Shown piece by piece: positions 7,393 to 18,100 of a DNA stretch of 64,000 nt. Source of the stretch: a virus. The notes beneath the pieces are model-generated. The model saw only the letters and a program-made list of their open reading frames with translations. It ran no database searches and had not been told where the DNA came from. Made by a program: the position numbers and the translations under genes. Numbering within the stretch: the stretch's first letter is position 1; each line of letters begins with the position of its first letter. The stretch is taken from IMG/VR virus record IMGVR_UViG_3300042308_001616, positions 184,752 to 248,751 of that record. The stretch is one strand, 5' to 3'.

Positions 7393-10300
7393 ATGCCAAT
7401 AAACTTATCACCACAGGAGTATTTTTTGAATTTTTTAAATTCAAACGAAGAAGCACTAAAAATCTACAAAAAAGCGGAGGTCCTAAAGTATGTAAGACTA
7501 CGAACTATTGGTGAGAAAGAACTTACATTAGATCAACAATCAGATGAAAACTGGGACGGTAAAAACGATATTTTCGCATATCTTGTAATAATTGACCAAT
7601 TTTTTTCAAAGGCAGATGTACATATTCTTACTTTCGTACCTGAATTTGAAAATTTTACGGTTGTTGAAATCAAATTTAGTCCAACTATTACACCTGCAGA
7701 TATAACAAAATCTGTTAAGGTACATTACAAATCAGAGAAAGGTAATCATATAAATCTATTAATAGCAGATCCGGAATATCAACTACAAGTATTAAAGGAT
7801 AAGGCTAAACGTGACGGATATAATGTTATACAGGATCCGTGGATACCTAACGTAGTTAATCCAAAAGAGCAAAAATCTGTTGATAAATCAAGTGATAAAA
7901 TAGCAGATAGTAAGAATGATGATGATGGTTTCAAAACAGTTAACGAACCAGAAATATACGATTATGCATCACTAAAGGAACCAAAAGTAAAAGCGGATGA
8001 AATAACTGGAGAAATTTGGTTAGAAAAAGTTAGTGGACCCGGAGATATAATAGGAGATGGAAGAGAAATTATAGATTCATTGGGTAGTCAACGTGGTGTA
8101 AAGTTTGAAGATTTACAATTCACAGAACCAGGTGACTATGTCATAAGAGTATTGAGTGATTCTCCTAACCTTACACCAACACAATTCAATATAACAGTAT
8201 TACCAGAACCAGTTATAATACCACAAGAAAAGGTTGTTGAAGAAGAACAGGAAGAAGTAGTTTTAGGTGCTAGACCAATGATAACACAGATATTTCCTCC
8301 AACATTAAAACTCAGACCAATTACCGTAAAATATGAAGAAGAAACTGGAACAGCAACGGTTGTTACTGCGGATGGTATGGGTATATTCCCGACGGTTTAT
8401 TACAATGGTGTTCCAATAAGCCACGGTGATATACTAAGTTTCCGACTCTATCACGATGGTGTTGTTCCTAAGTGTAAAGTTTCTTTCATAGATTCTGCCA
8501 ATCTTATAAAAGATTTAGGTGTTCCCAAAGATGATATGACATTTGACATTTTTATAAATTCTAAGACGGTTAGTCTTAAGTCAATACATCTTAACTTCAA
8601 ATTAGAAAAACATAGGGAGTCTATGTTTGGTGCAAAATATACATTCAATGGGACTTTGAATATACCTTCCGAACATGATAAAAAATTCAAATTATACGAA
8701 CAACAGAGTCCAACATACGAACAGATGACATCTTATAATGCAATTACAAACATATGTAAAGATTTAGGAATTGGTTTTAATTCAAACATATCTGATACAG
8801 ATGATAAGATGACTTGGGTATTCAATGGTGATAAGGGATATCAGGTAATAGAACATTTAGTTAACAAATCATACATATCGGATAGTTCATTTATGGGTGC
8901 TTATATAGACTACTACTATTGTATGAATTATGTCGATGTTGAAAAAGAGTGTAGAAGAGACAACTCTAATGATTCAGGAATCGAGACTGGTGGTGTAGGT
9001 TCAAATTCTTCTGATAATGAACAAGTTCAAATGTTGCTACACAACGAAGTCTCTGCAAATAAAAGTAGTTTTTTCTTTCTTTCGGAACCAAAAATAAAAC
9101 ATAATAGTACTGACAAAAACCTAATTAAAGGAGTTAGGACAAAAGTTAAGTTTTATGATAATAAAACTAAGAAATTTGAGGTTTATGATATAGAGGGTAC
9201 AACCAGTGATGGTACAGAAACTGAAATACTAAAGGGTTCACCCAATGATAAAAAAGGTTTTTTCTCAAATACGACAACGAGAATGTTGGGTAAGATGGAT
9301 ACCGAAAACGTACACAAAAATTATCTTTATGCAGAGGAACTCAACAGGAGAAATTTAGACGAATTGGGTAATATAGAGATGATTGTAAAGCTACCTACTA
9401 TAAATCTAAATTATTACATATATCAGAAGACCCGAGTAGTACTTGTAAATCAAAGAACTTCACCAACCAATCAGTCCAGGTTTAGATACGAGTACACCGG
9501 TGATTGGACTATATCCGCGATAGAGTTTAAAATGACTAAAGAGGGAGGTATGAAAACTTTCTATCAAGAGATGAGGTTAATACGTAAAGAACTTGGTATG
9601 AAACCAAAGGATCAAATGGAAAGGTTAGAACCAAAAACTGGTTCTGAGGAAAATGTTCCTAATAGTGTGAATCCAATCGAGAATTTCCCTAATGCTGCTT
9701 ACCAACCTAGCGAGGTCTACAGGTTCAAAGACGAGAATGGTATGGAATGGATTGTAAGTATCATATATCCTAATAGTGATGGTGAAACAATGGAAGTTTA
9801 TATGGTATCAGATGATTTGTATGAGGATACTAATGCCATCAAACCTATACCGACATTCGATGATGAGAATATGATACCTGATGGTGCATCCGAACTTAGT
9901 AACGAATCACCTACAAATAGTAGTATTAATAAAGATGAGATAATACCAATTAAACTAATTCTTGGTGCAGTTGTACCTAAACCGACAAAGTCATTCGATG
10001 AACTAAAAAATAAACAACTTATTGAGAACGATGTCAAAAACGTTTCTGGATACATAGAACTTCAGGAAATTGGTGCAACTGATGAATCTAAACGTTTCAG
10101 GTTATATGCAGTTCTTAATGGATTTACTACAGATGACTTTTATACAAAAATGACTGGAATTAATCCACCCAATTACATAACGACAAGTACCGAATGGTTG
10201 ACTAAAGCAGATTTTAATAAAGATAAGCCAGAGCTAGATAAAATTGAAGAACAACTCAATGATGAATTAATACTTAGATATTCATACCAGGAATTGGAAA

Positions 10301-10401
10301 CACAAAATTGGATAAAAACAGAAGTAAAATATGTTCAATTAAAATATTCAAATGACGATTATAAAAAGTTTGAAAAAAAATTGGATGATTTGAAGAAGTA
10401 A
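7393..10401 (+). CDS. Baseplate hub-like tail protein (gp27/gpD type), putative
   Basis: A 1002-residue protein that opens the tail block. Residues 1-155 (NLSPQEYF, YLVIIDQFF, VPEF, IQDPWIPN) are a diverged copy of the N-terminal module of the next two genes. The middle, from about residue 300 (IFPTVYYNGVPISHGDILSFRLYHDG to NGDKGYQVIEHLVNKSYI), has the look of hub proteins of contractile tails such as T4 gp27 or P2 gpD, whose trimer links tube and spike. This is inferred from pattern and synteny only. The last about 300 residues are acidic and not recognised. An AATATATAGG box lies just before the ATG. Confidence 0.65.
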   Translation: MPINLSPQEYFLNFLNSNEEALKIYKKAEVLKYVRLRTIGEKELTLDQQSDENWDGKNDIFAYLVIIDQFFSKADVHILTFVPEFENFTVVEIKFSPTITPADITKSVKVHYKSEKGNHINLLIADPEYQLQVLKDKAKRDGYNVIQDPWIPNVVNPKEQKSVDKSSDKIADSKNDDDGFKTVNEPEIYDYASLKEPKVKADEITGEIWLEKVSGPGDIIGDGREIIDSLGSQRGVKFEDLQFTEPGDYVIRVLSDSPNLTPTQFNITVLPEPVIIPQEKVVEEEQEEVVLGARPMITQIFPPTLKLRPITVKYEEETGTATVVTADGMGIFPTVYYNGVPISHGDILSFRLYHDGVVPKCKVSFIDSANLIKDLGVPKDDMTFDIFINSKTVSLKSIHLNFKLEKHRESMFGAKYTFNGTLNIPSEHDKKFKLYEQQSPTYEQMTSYNAITNICKDLGIGFNSNISDTDDKMTWVFNGDKGYQVIEHLVNKSYISDSSFMGAYIDYYYCMNYVDVEKECRRDNSNDSGIETGGVGSNSSDNEQVQMLLHNEVSANKSSFFFLSEPKIKHNSTDKNLIKGVRTKVKFYDNKTKKFEVYDIEGTTSDGTETEILKGSPNDKKGFFSNTTTRMLGKMDTENVHKNYLYAEELNRRNLDELGNIEMIVKLPTINLNYYIYQKTRVVLVNQRTSPTNQSRFRYEYTGDWTISAIEFKMTKEGGMKTFYQEMRLIRKELGMKPKDQMERLEPKTGSEENVPNSVNPIENFPNAAYQPSEVYRFKDENGMEWIVSIIYPNSDGETMEVYMVSDDLYEDTNAIKPIPTFDDENMIPDGASELSNESPTNSSINKDEIIPIKLILGAVVPKPTKSFDELKNKQLIENDVKNVSGYIELQEIGATDESKRFRLYAVLNGFTTDDFYTKMTGINPPNYITTSTEWLTKADFNKDKPELDKIEEQLNDELILRYSYQELETQNWIKTEVKYVQLKYSNDDYKKFEKKLDDLKK

Positions 10402-10431
10402 CATTTTATATACAAAAATATAATAAAACAA

Positions 10432-10462
10432 TTTGAGTAGTCGCAAATTGTGACTACTCAAA
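10432..10462 (+). other. Perfect 11-bp hairpin in the 5' leader of the lysozyme-tail gene
   Basis: TTTGAGTAGTC pairs with GACTACTCAAA around a 9-nt loop. No T-tract follows (taaaacaat), so it is not a normal terminator. It lies 10 nt before the ATG at 10472 and could control translation or mRNA processing between hub and lysozyme genes. Confidence 0.7.
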
Positions 10463-10471
10463 TAAAACAAT

Positions 10472-12790
10472 ATGGAAAATTTAACACCTGAAGATTATTT
10501 CGATTTGTATGGTTCAAAAAGACCAAACTCTAATATTGTACAAACATACAGAATTAGAAAGAAAACTAATAACACTCCTAATTATCCGGGATCATTAGAC
10601 CTTGTAGTCTATCTCGTTTTATTTGAAGGAAAATTCCTAAAAAAAAGTGAGTTATATGCTTACACTTACCTTCCTGAATATTATGACATCCCAGAACGAT
10701 ATAATAATAAACCTGGAAAACTTGAAATTTCAGGTGTCTACAAAGGAGTAAATTTATTTATAGAAAATCCAGAAGTTGCCAATTCACTAGGAAATTGTAT
10801 TACTAATATAACCGTAAATAGAGTAAAAAAACCTGGTGGTACTGGTAGTAAAAAAGTAGAAATAGACTTTAATTATTTTGATGTCAAAATAGGTGATGAC
10901 ATAACAATAGTAATAGATTATGATCCTTCTTGTAAAATTGATGTCATAAATCCAGAAGCAGTATTAGGTACAAAAGATGATAATGTACAAGATAATACTA
11001 TAGCAATAAATGAAAAATATAAAAAAAGATTAGAAGAGGTCGAAAAAAGATTAGAAGAAGAGACTGCAAAGGTAAAACAGGAACAGGAAGAAATAAATCT
11101 TGCAAGATATAAAATAACAAAAAAACCAGATGATCAAATAACTATAGAACTGGCAACAGAACTTTCAAAACTCGATAAAAAATACGATGATTTACTACCT
11201 CAATGGAATAAAAGAATAAATGATATCAAAGAAGAAATTATCCAAATTAATGAAAGTAAAAATGACGAAATTAATAATAATTCCAATTATACAATACGCG
11301 AAATTGAAAGATTAGTAATTGCCGAAAACCTACCTATAAACCTAACCGAAATTGCAATTGATAAAATGGGTAGAAACTTTGATAATCTATTACTAAAAGC
11401 ACTAAAAATAAAAAATTCAAATTTAGAAGTTTTTGAAGACGAGTTTTATACTATAGAGGATTTTACGTTTGTTCCTAATGAGTCTATAATTGAACGAGAC
11501 AAATTATTTGGTATTGCAGATGAAATAGTTGAAGAGGTCATAAAAAACTTCAAGTATATGGATTCTCCAGCTGACTATGAAATAATACAATATCCATGGG
11601 ATCCTAATGATGTTCCACCAGAATCGGAACCATCCGAATTAGAAGATGTAACTGAATTCATACCCGAAATTTATAATCCGTATCTAATAGTAGAAGATGG
11701 TTCAGAAAATACCGTAGGAAGTTACACAGTTCGTGCACGCGGAGAATATTCAGTTAAGGTAGATCAGAATAGTGATAAAATAAAATTAACAGGACTAGAC
11801 GGAAAGTTTTTTTTATTTCCAGATGGAACCAGAAGGGAACTGGGTGAGTTGACGTTAGTCAAGAAAGAGAATCCTAATGATCCTAATATAATACGTATGA
11901 TAAACGAAGAATATGAAAGACAGGATGAGTTGAGTGATGAATATTTAGAGGATGAATACGTAGGTGAAGGACTTGGTACAACATTTGGTGGTACTCTCGG
12001 TGATCAGATAAAACCAGAACAAACACCAGATTATGTATCACCTTCTAATAGTAGCGGTTCTTTTAACAATGGCGGTGGTTCATCTCCTATCAATGCAGAA
12101 AAATACAATGGTGTAGGATACGCACCTATTAAAACCTGTATATTCAGTGGAGAATCATCAACATATGATGCACTTAATGGTGGTCAGGCATGGACAAATA
12201 AAAAACCTAAACAACCTAGAAAGGACAAAGACGGCAATCAGTGTTGTGGATGTGCAACAACATACAAAAAAAGATTTGGAATAAGTAGTATGGAATCAAC
12301 AATTGCACAAGTCGCTACAAATACTGCAAAATTAACATCGTGTGGTGGTGGTGCTATGGGTAGATATCAAAATATGCCAGGATATATAATTAATCGCGCC
12401 ACAACAGTCGGTTTAAATCCAAATACTGACTTATACAATGAAGCAAATCAGGAAAAAATGGGAGAAAGTTTAATAGATGGTGCATGTGGTAATTATATAA
12501 AAGGTAAAAATAAAGGAACTAAAGCACAATTAGAATCGGCAATACAGGCAACTGGACGAATTTGGTCATCACTTCCAGTAGTTATAAATGGTGCAGGTGC
12601 TGTGTGTGGAAATGTGGAAACTGGTGAGGGTCAGACAGGTTATTATAGTAATTATGAAAATAATGGAGGACATATTAGAGGTAAAACACTTGCAGATTTT
12701 GTTATAGCACTAATAAAAACTAGAAAAAATTTCGCACCTAATTCATTTGGTACAGATTTTTATAAACCATCATATATAAATTTTGTTTAG
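10472..12790 (+). CDS. Tail protein with C-terminal lambda-R-like transglycosylase
   Basis: A 772-residue protein. Residues 1-510 form a scaffold almost the same as in the next gene; it holds a coiled-coil stretch (about 185-270) and ends in a low-complexity linker. The C-terminal about 210 residues match the lambda R endolysin pattern: GESSTYDALNGG with the likely catalytic Glu, GGGAMGRYQ (lambda has STGAGRYQ), GLNPNTDLYNEANQ, and ATGRIWSSLPV (lambda SNIWASLPG). A Cys-rich loop (NQCCGCATTYKK) lies between. It probably cuts peptidoglycan when the tail enters the cell. The next gene starts 3 nt after the stop. Confidence 0.85.
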   Translation: MENLTPEDYFDLYGSKRPNSNIVQTYRIRKKTNNTPNYPGSLDLVVYLVLFEGKFLKKSELYAYTYLPEYYDIPERYNNKPGKLEISGVYKGVNLFIENPEVANSLGNCITNITVNRVKKPGGTGSKKVEIDFNYFDVKIGDDITIVIDYDPSCKIDVINPEAVLGTKDDNVQDNTIAINEKYKKRLEEVEKRLEEETAKVKQEQEEINLARYKITKKPDDQITIELATELSKLDKKYDDLLPQWNKRINDIKEEIIQINESKNDEINNNSNYTIREIERLVIAENLPINLTEIAIDKMGRNFDNLLLKALKIKNSNLEVFEDEFYTIEDFTFVPNESIIERDKLFGIADEIVEEVIKNFKYMDSPADYEIIQYPWDPNDVPPESEPSELEDVTEFIPEIYNPYLIVEDGSENTVGSYTVRARGEYSVKVDQNSDKIKLTGLDGKFFLFPDGTRRELGELTLVKKENPNDPNIIRMINEEYERQDELSDEYLEDEYVGEGLGTTFGGTLGDQIKPEQTPDYVSPSNSSGSFNNGGGSSPINAEKYNGVGYAPIKTCIFSGESSTYDALNGGQAWTNKKPKQPRKDKDGNQCCGCATTYKKRFGISSMESTIAQVATNTAKLTSCGGGAMGRYQNMPGYIINRATTVGLNPNTDLYNEANQEKMGESLIDGACGNYIKGKNKGTKAQLESAIQATGRIWSSLPVVINGAGAVCGNVETGEGQTGYYSNYENNGGHIRGKTLADFVIALIKTRKNFAPNSFGTDFYKPSYINFV

Positions 12791-12793
12791 AGA

Positions 12794-15010
12794 ATGGCAA
12801 ATTTAACACCTCAAGATTATTTCGATTTGTATGGTTCAAAAAGACCAAACTCTAATATTGTACAAACATACAGAATTAGAAAGAAAACCAATAACCATCC
12901 TAATTATCCTGGATCATTAGACCATATTGTTTATCTCGTTTTATTTGAAGGAAAATTCCTCAAAAAAAGTGAGCTATACGCTTATACTTACCTTCCAGAA
13001 TACTTTGACCTCCCAGAACAATATAACAATAAACCTGGAAAACTTGAAATTTCGGGTGTCTACAAAGGAGTAAATTTATTTATAGAAAATCCAGAAGTTG
13101 CTAATTCATTAGGAAACTGTATTACCGGTATAACCGTAAATGGAACTCAAAAACCTGGTGGCACTGGCACCACAAGAGTAGAGATAGACTTTAGTTATTT
13201 TGATGTCAAAGTAGGCGATGATATAACAATAGTAATAAATTACGATACTTCCTGTAAAATCGATGTCATAAACCCAGAAGCAGTATTGGGCACAGATGAT
13301 AATGTACAAACAAATAATATAGGAGAAATAAACGAAAGGTATAAAAAAATAAAAGAAGCAACCGAGAAAAAACTAAGTGATGAAGAATCAAAAGTTAGTA
13401 ATGAAAAGCAAGAAATCGATTTGGCAATCTACAAAATACAAAAAAAACCAAATGATCAAATAACTGATGAAGAAAAAATAGAATTACAAAATCTTAAAGA
13501 AAAAGGTATAAAAATGGGACCAGAATGGGCTAAAAGAATAGCCGATATCAAAGTAGAACTCAGTAATATTGAAAAAAATAAAATTCAAGAAATCAATAGT
13601 AATAAATCCACAATACGCGAAATTGAAAGATTAGTAATTGCCGAAAACCTACCTATAAACCTAACCGAAGTCGCAATTGATAAAATGGGTAGAAACTTTG
13701 ACAATCTATTACTAAAAGCACTAAAAATAAAAAATTCAAATTTAGAAGTTTTTGAAGACGAGTTTTATACTATAGAGGATTTTACGTTTGTTCCTAATGA
13801 ATCTATAATTGAACGAGACAAGTTATTTGGTATAGCAGATGAAATAGTTGAAGCAGCTATCAAAAACTTCAAGTATATGGATGTTGTTACAGACTATGAA
13901 ATAATACAATATCCATGGGATCCTAATGATGTTCCACCAGAAGAAACATCTGAACAAACTTTACAGGTTGTAAATCCAGAATCTGGATTTAGATCAGATG
14001 GATTTTTAAAAACTGTACGTGCACGTGGTGAATATTCAGTTAAGGTAAGTGAAAGTGGTGATAAAATAAAATTATCAGGACTGGATTTAAAATTTTTATT
14101 TCCGGATGGTATTAGAAGAGAACTTGGTGAGTTGACTTTAGTTAAGAAAGAAGATCCTAATGATCCTAATATAATAAAAATACTAGCAGAGGAATATGAA
14201 AGACAGGATGAGTTGAGTGATGAATATTTAGAGGATGAATACGTAGGTGAAGGACTTGGTACAACATTAGGTGGTACTCTTGGGGATCAGACAAAACCAG
14301 AACAAACACCAGATTATGTATCACCTTCTAATAGTGGTTCTATTAATAATGCTGGAGGCTCTAATCTTACTCCAAGTGGTCCATTACCGGTTGGTGATGA
14401 TGCAGATTGGTATTCTCTTTTAGCGGTATGTCTTTTAGAGGATGGTAATCATCCTGCAGAGGTGGCACAATGTATTTATAATAGACTCAAATGTAATTGT
14501 GGTTATGGTGGTAGGAATATTAAGCAACTTGTCACTGCAAAAAGTCAATTTCAAGTGGCATTTGAACATATTAAATGGGATACAAGTGATCCAATTAATG
14601 GTGTTATTTCTAATGAATGGAGAGCAATAAATGATTTAAATACTGCAATTATTGCAGTAAAATCTTATTATAAGAAAAGGGGAATTGATAGTGATGATCC
14701 AAGACATAGTAATTCATATGATAAAGTAAAAGCCAGATTACTTAATGTTGGTACTATATTAAAAGATAGAACTGCACAACAAAATGCATTAAATCGTGTT
14801 GGTGGACGTACTGGATTTACAGCAGCAACAGCAATAGGTGTTGAAAAAGTAGATGATAGAGGTACTTATGGATATACACGAACAATATCAACAATAAACG
14901 GAACACGAGTGTCGGGTAATTGGTATTATTGGTCTGTTGGTCTTGGTGGTTATAATTTTTATGTAACTGGTGGAAATTCACCTGCTGGAGTTCCTTCTAA
15001 TTTTTCATAA
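12794..15010 (+). CDS. Tail protein with C-terminal SleB-like cell-wall hydrolase
   Basis: A 738-residue paralogue of the gene before it. The first about 520 residues match closely, including long identical stretches (AENLPINLTE, EYERQDELSDEYLEDEYVGEG). After the linker the C-terminus changes completely to a SleB/Hydrolase_2-like domain: LLAVCLLEDGNHPAEVAQCIYNR with the likely catalytic Glu, then IKQLVTAKSQFQVAFE. That family cleaves peptidoglycan glycan strands. Two copies of one scaffold with different hydrolases suggest a virion carrying two wall-cutting activities, or alternative tips. The gene follows by 3 nt and ends before a palindromic spacer. Confidence 0.85.
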   Translation: MANLTPQDYFDLYGSKRPNSNIVQTYRIRKKTNNHPNYPGSLDHIVYLVLFEGKFLKKSELYAYTYLPEYFDLPEQYNNKPGKLEISGVYKGVNLFIENPEVANSLGNCITGITVNGTQKPGGTGTTRVEIDFSYFDVKVGDDITIVINYDTSCKIDVINPEAVLGTDDNVQTNNIGEINERYKKIKEATEKKLSDEESKVSNEKQEIDLAIYKIQKKPNDQITDEEKIELQNLKEKGIKMGPEWAKRIADIKVELSNIEKNKIQEINSNKSTIREIERLVIAENLPINLTEVAIDKMGRNFDNLLLKALKIKNSNLEVFEDEFYTIEDFTFVPNESIIERDKLFGIADEIVEAAIKNFKYMDVVTDYEIIQYPWDPNDVPPEETSEQTLQVVNPESGFRSDGFLKTVRARGEYSVKVSESGDKIKLSGLDLKFLFPDGIRRELGELTLVKKEDPNDPNIIKILAEEYERQDELSDEYLEDEYVGEGLGTTLGGTLGDQTKPEQTPDYVSPSNSGSINNAGGSNLTPSGPLPVGDDADWYSLLAVCLLEDGNHPAEVAQCIYNRLKCNCGYGGRNIKQLVTAKSQFQVAFEHIKWDTSDPINGVISNEWRAINDLNTAIIAVKSYYKKRGIDSDDPRHSNSYDKVKARLLNVGTILKDRTAQQNALNRVGGRTGFTAATAIGVEKVDDRGTYGYTRTISTINGTRVSGNWYYWSVGLGGYNFYVTGGNSPAGVPSNFS

Positions 15011-15044
15011 TAATTACACATTTTATAAAAGATAGAGACTAACT

Positions 15045-15068
15045 CACATAAAATATATAGTTTATGTG
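15045..15068. other. 8-bp inverted repeat before the repeat-rich tail gene
   Basis: CACATAAA and TTTATGTG flank the 8-nt loop ATATATAG, in the 94-nt gap between the SleB-tail gene and the next start. It may be an operator or RNA hairpin around a late-promoter-like TATATA box. Confidence 0.5.
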
Positions 15069-15104
15069 CCAAAATTTTGGTAGATATTATAAATAAACTA
15101 TTTT

Positions 15105-18100
15105 ATGGATATTGACAAAATATTTACAGCGGGATTTTGGAATGAAAAGAAAAACAGTACCAAAAACTATCTAAAGTCACAAGCCAACGTTTTTATACCA
15201 CATAAAGACAGATGGGTAGGCCAACTAATAGATGCACATTTCGAGTCACTAAACTATACAGGTGAAAAAGATCTTGACACCAAACAAAGATTCGACATCA
15301 GAAGGGACACCTTCAATAAATTTGGTGACTGGGGAACAGACTATTTTTTACACGATTTACAATTTCAAAGACTAAATAATCCAGTTTCTTTTCAAGGAAC
15401 AATTAGAGAAGCATATAGTGGAAAAAACACACGTCCTGCAATAGATACTACCGGATGGGAACATCAGGATCCAGTTATATATGGATTTGAAGTTATAATA
15501 GATGCTGCTAGTTCACCTCTACTCAATGGTGCAGTATTTGACTTCATAAAACAATTTGAAAGTATATCTGAGATAGCTAGTAAGAAACAAGTCTATGAAG
15601 ACTTTATGCTTCAGTTCAAAAAGATTTTCAAACTAAAAGGAACACCACCAACTAGAACCGAAACACCTGATAGATCCGATTATCTTTCTTGGCCAGGTCC
15701 TAAAGACAACCTTAGTGCATTTGCCAATTCTAAACAATTTCAGAATAGATATTCAAGAGGTAAGAATGCATATCTTGGACATTATTTACAAAAGATATCA
15801 GGATTACATAAGTTAATTGAGAGAAATACATCTACCGAGAATGCTTACCTAAATGAATATGGGAAGGACATAATAACACTAACATTCAATGAAGACGTAA
15901 CCGGAACTATGGCCACACTATCACATCTTTATAAAATGTTGTATTGGTCAAAACCTAACGGAAAATCACTTATACCAGAAAACTTACTCAGGTTCAATTG
16001 TGAGATAGTTGTATGTGAGGTTAGGAACTTCAACAGAGTAAGGAAGTCATTGAAAGGAGACGCTATAGAGATACTTAAGGACAACGTATCGAGACATATC
16101 TATTCTATCAGAGAGTGTCAGTTCTACTTCGACAAACCATCACATGATGATACAATCGATCTCGGAAACATAAAACCATTTGAGGGTGTTGATGTTACAT
16201 TTGATTATAAATATTCGAGTACTAAGTTTGAGAGATGGTCGTATGATCCGAATATGTTTGGAAAGTATATAGGCTATAATAATGGTGCTATGTGGAAGAT
16301 AGGTAACAATCGTGTTGATAATGCACAAAGAGACTTCACAGAAGACTATGATCCTGAAAAAAATTCAGGTTTGCAGAAACAAGTACCTAAATTCTTCACA
16401 CAAAAGACAAATACACTCGGACAGGCAGGTATATCACGTATGGAACTAATAAGAAAGTACCCGATAACACCTGCAGATATAGAGGACGAAGAAGATTCCG
16501 GAGGTGGGTCTTCTGGGACCGGAGATGACGCACAGATGGGTGCAAAACCACCTGGTAAGTTTAGAAGTGCTCTAAGTGAGTTTAAGAAAAAGTCTATAGT
16601 TCTTCTTGTAAGAAATGCAAAAAGGATTTATAGACCAATACTGGGTGCACTCACTGATCAAATAAAACAAAGGTTCGACTTATTCAACAGCCACTTCAAT
16701 AAAATAAAGAGAATGGCCGGAATTAACGGGTTAGATACCGAACCAAACAACGTTTATTTGGATGGAAAACAAGTTACCGAATTCGGAATATTTTTTGACG
16801 TAAGAAACCAATTTGATGAATGGTTAGGCGATAACCTAACTACCAAACTGGTGAGTTCTGGAAAGGATGCTCTAATGAAAGAGTTTGGAAAAGACAAATT
16901 CAAAGATAGTGGGTTTATTACAAAAATAAAGGAAGCTTTTGGATTCCACAAAAGTGAAGGTACACTATTGGATATAATCGATAAGTATAGTCAACTTCCG
17001 ACCGTAATAGCAAATAACTCACCCAGTAATGGTATTACTTACGATCCTTTACAATTTCCTGGATTCGGACAGAAACCGTCAGGTGATAGTACCGATACGA
17101 ATACTAAAAGTCAAGACCCATTAACACAAATTATAAAAACTGCATCGAAACTTAGTGACTCATTACAAAAGATTGCAGCAAAAACTACAAGTCAAGGATC
17201 AATAAACGATATGTTGAGTAAAAGTCCGTTACAAAATACTGTTACGGTTGGTAATAGTACAATTTATTATTATAAACCTTTTCAATTTCCAGGATTTGCA
17301 CAGAAAAATAAAATAGAAACATTACAGAGTGACCAAACAGGAAATCTTTTACTAAAAGATATACTTGCAGTTGATTCTATTATTACTAAACAACAAAATA
17401 CAAACTTAAAAAATAAAATGCCTGGAAATGCTTTACAATTTCCAGGATGGGCACAAAAACCATCATTAGCTAGTGATACTACAGATGTGAATAACCAAAC
17501 AGGAAATCTTTTACTAAAAGATATACTTGCATTTGATTCTAAATTAAAAGATACTTTACTAAAGTTTAGAGCACGTGATGTAAGTCAAGGATCAATATTC
17601 GATATGTTGAGTAAAAGTTTATTAAAAACAATTACTACTATTACAACACCTCAGGGTACTAAACAAACAATTTATGAATATAAACCTTTACAATTCCCAG
17701 GATTTGCACAAAAACCAGCACTTGCGGGTGATAAGACAGATGTAAATACTAAAGATAATAGAGTACTACAAAAGATAATTCAAGATGATTCTAAAATAAG
17801 TTTTTCTTTACAAAAGATTAAAGCTCGTGACGTAAGCCAAGGAACAATAGATGATATGTTGAGTAAAAGTTTATTACAAACTGGTACTATTATTACAACA
17901 CCTCAGGGTACTAAACAAACAATTTATGACTATAAACCTTTACAATTTCCAGGATTTGCACAAAAACCAGCACTTGCCGGTGATAAGACAGATGAAAATA
18001 CTAAAGATAATAGAGTACTACAAAAGATAATTCAAGATGATTCTAAAATAAGTTTTTCTTTACAAAAGATTAAAGCTCGTGACTTAAGTCAAGGATCAAT

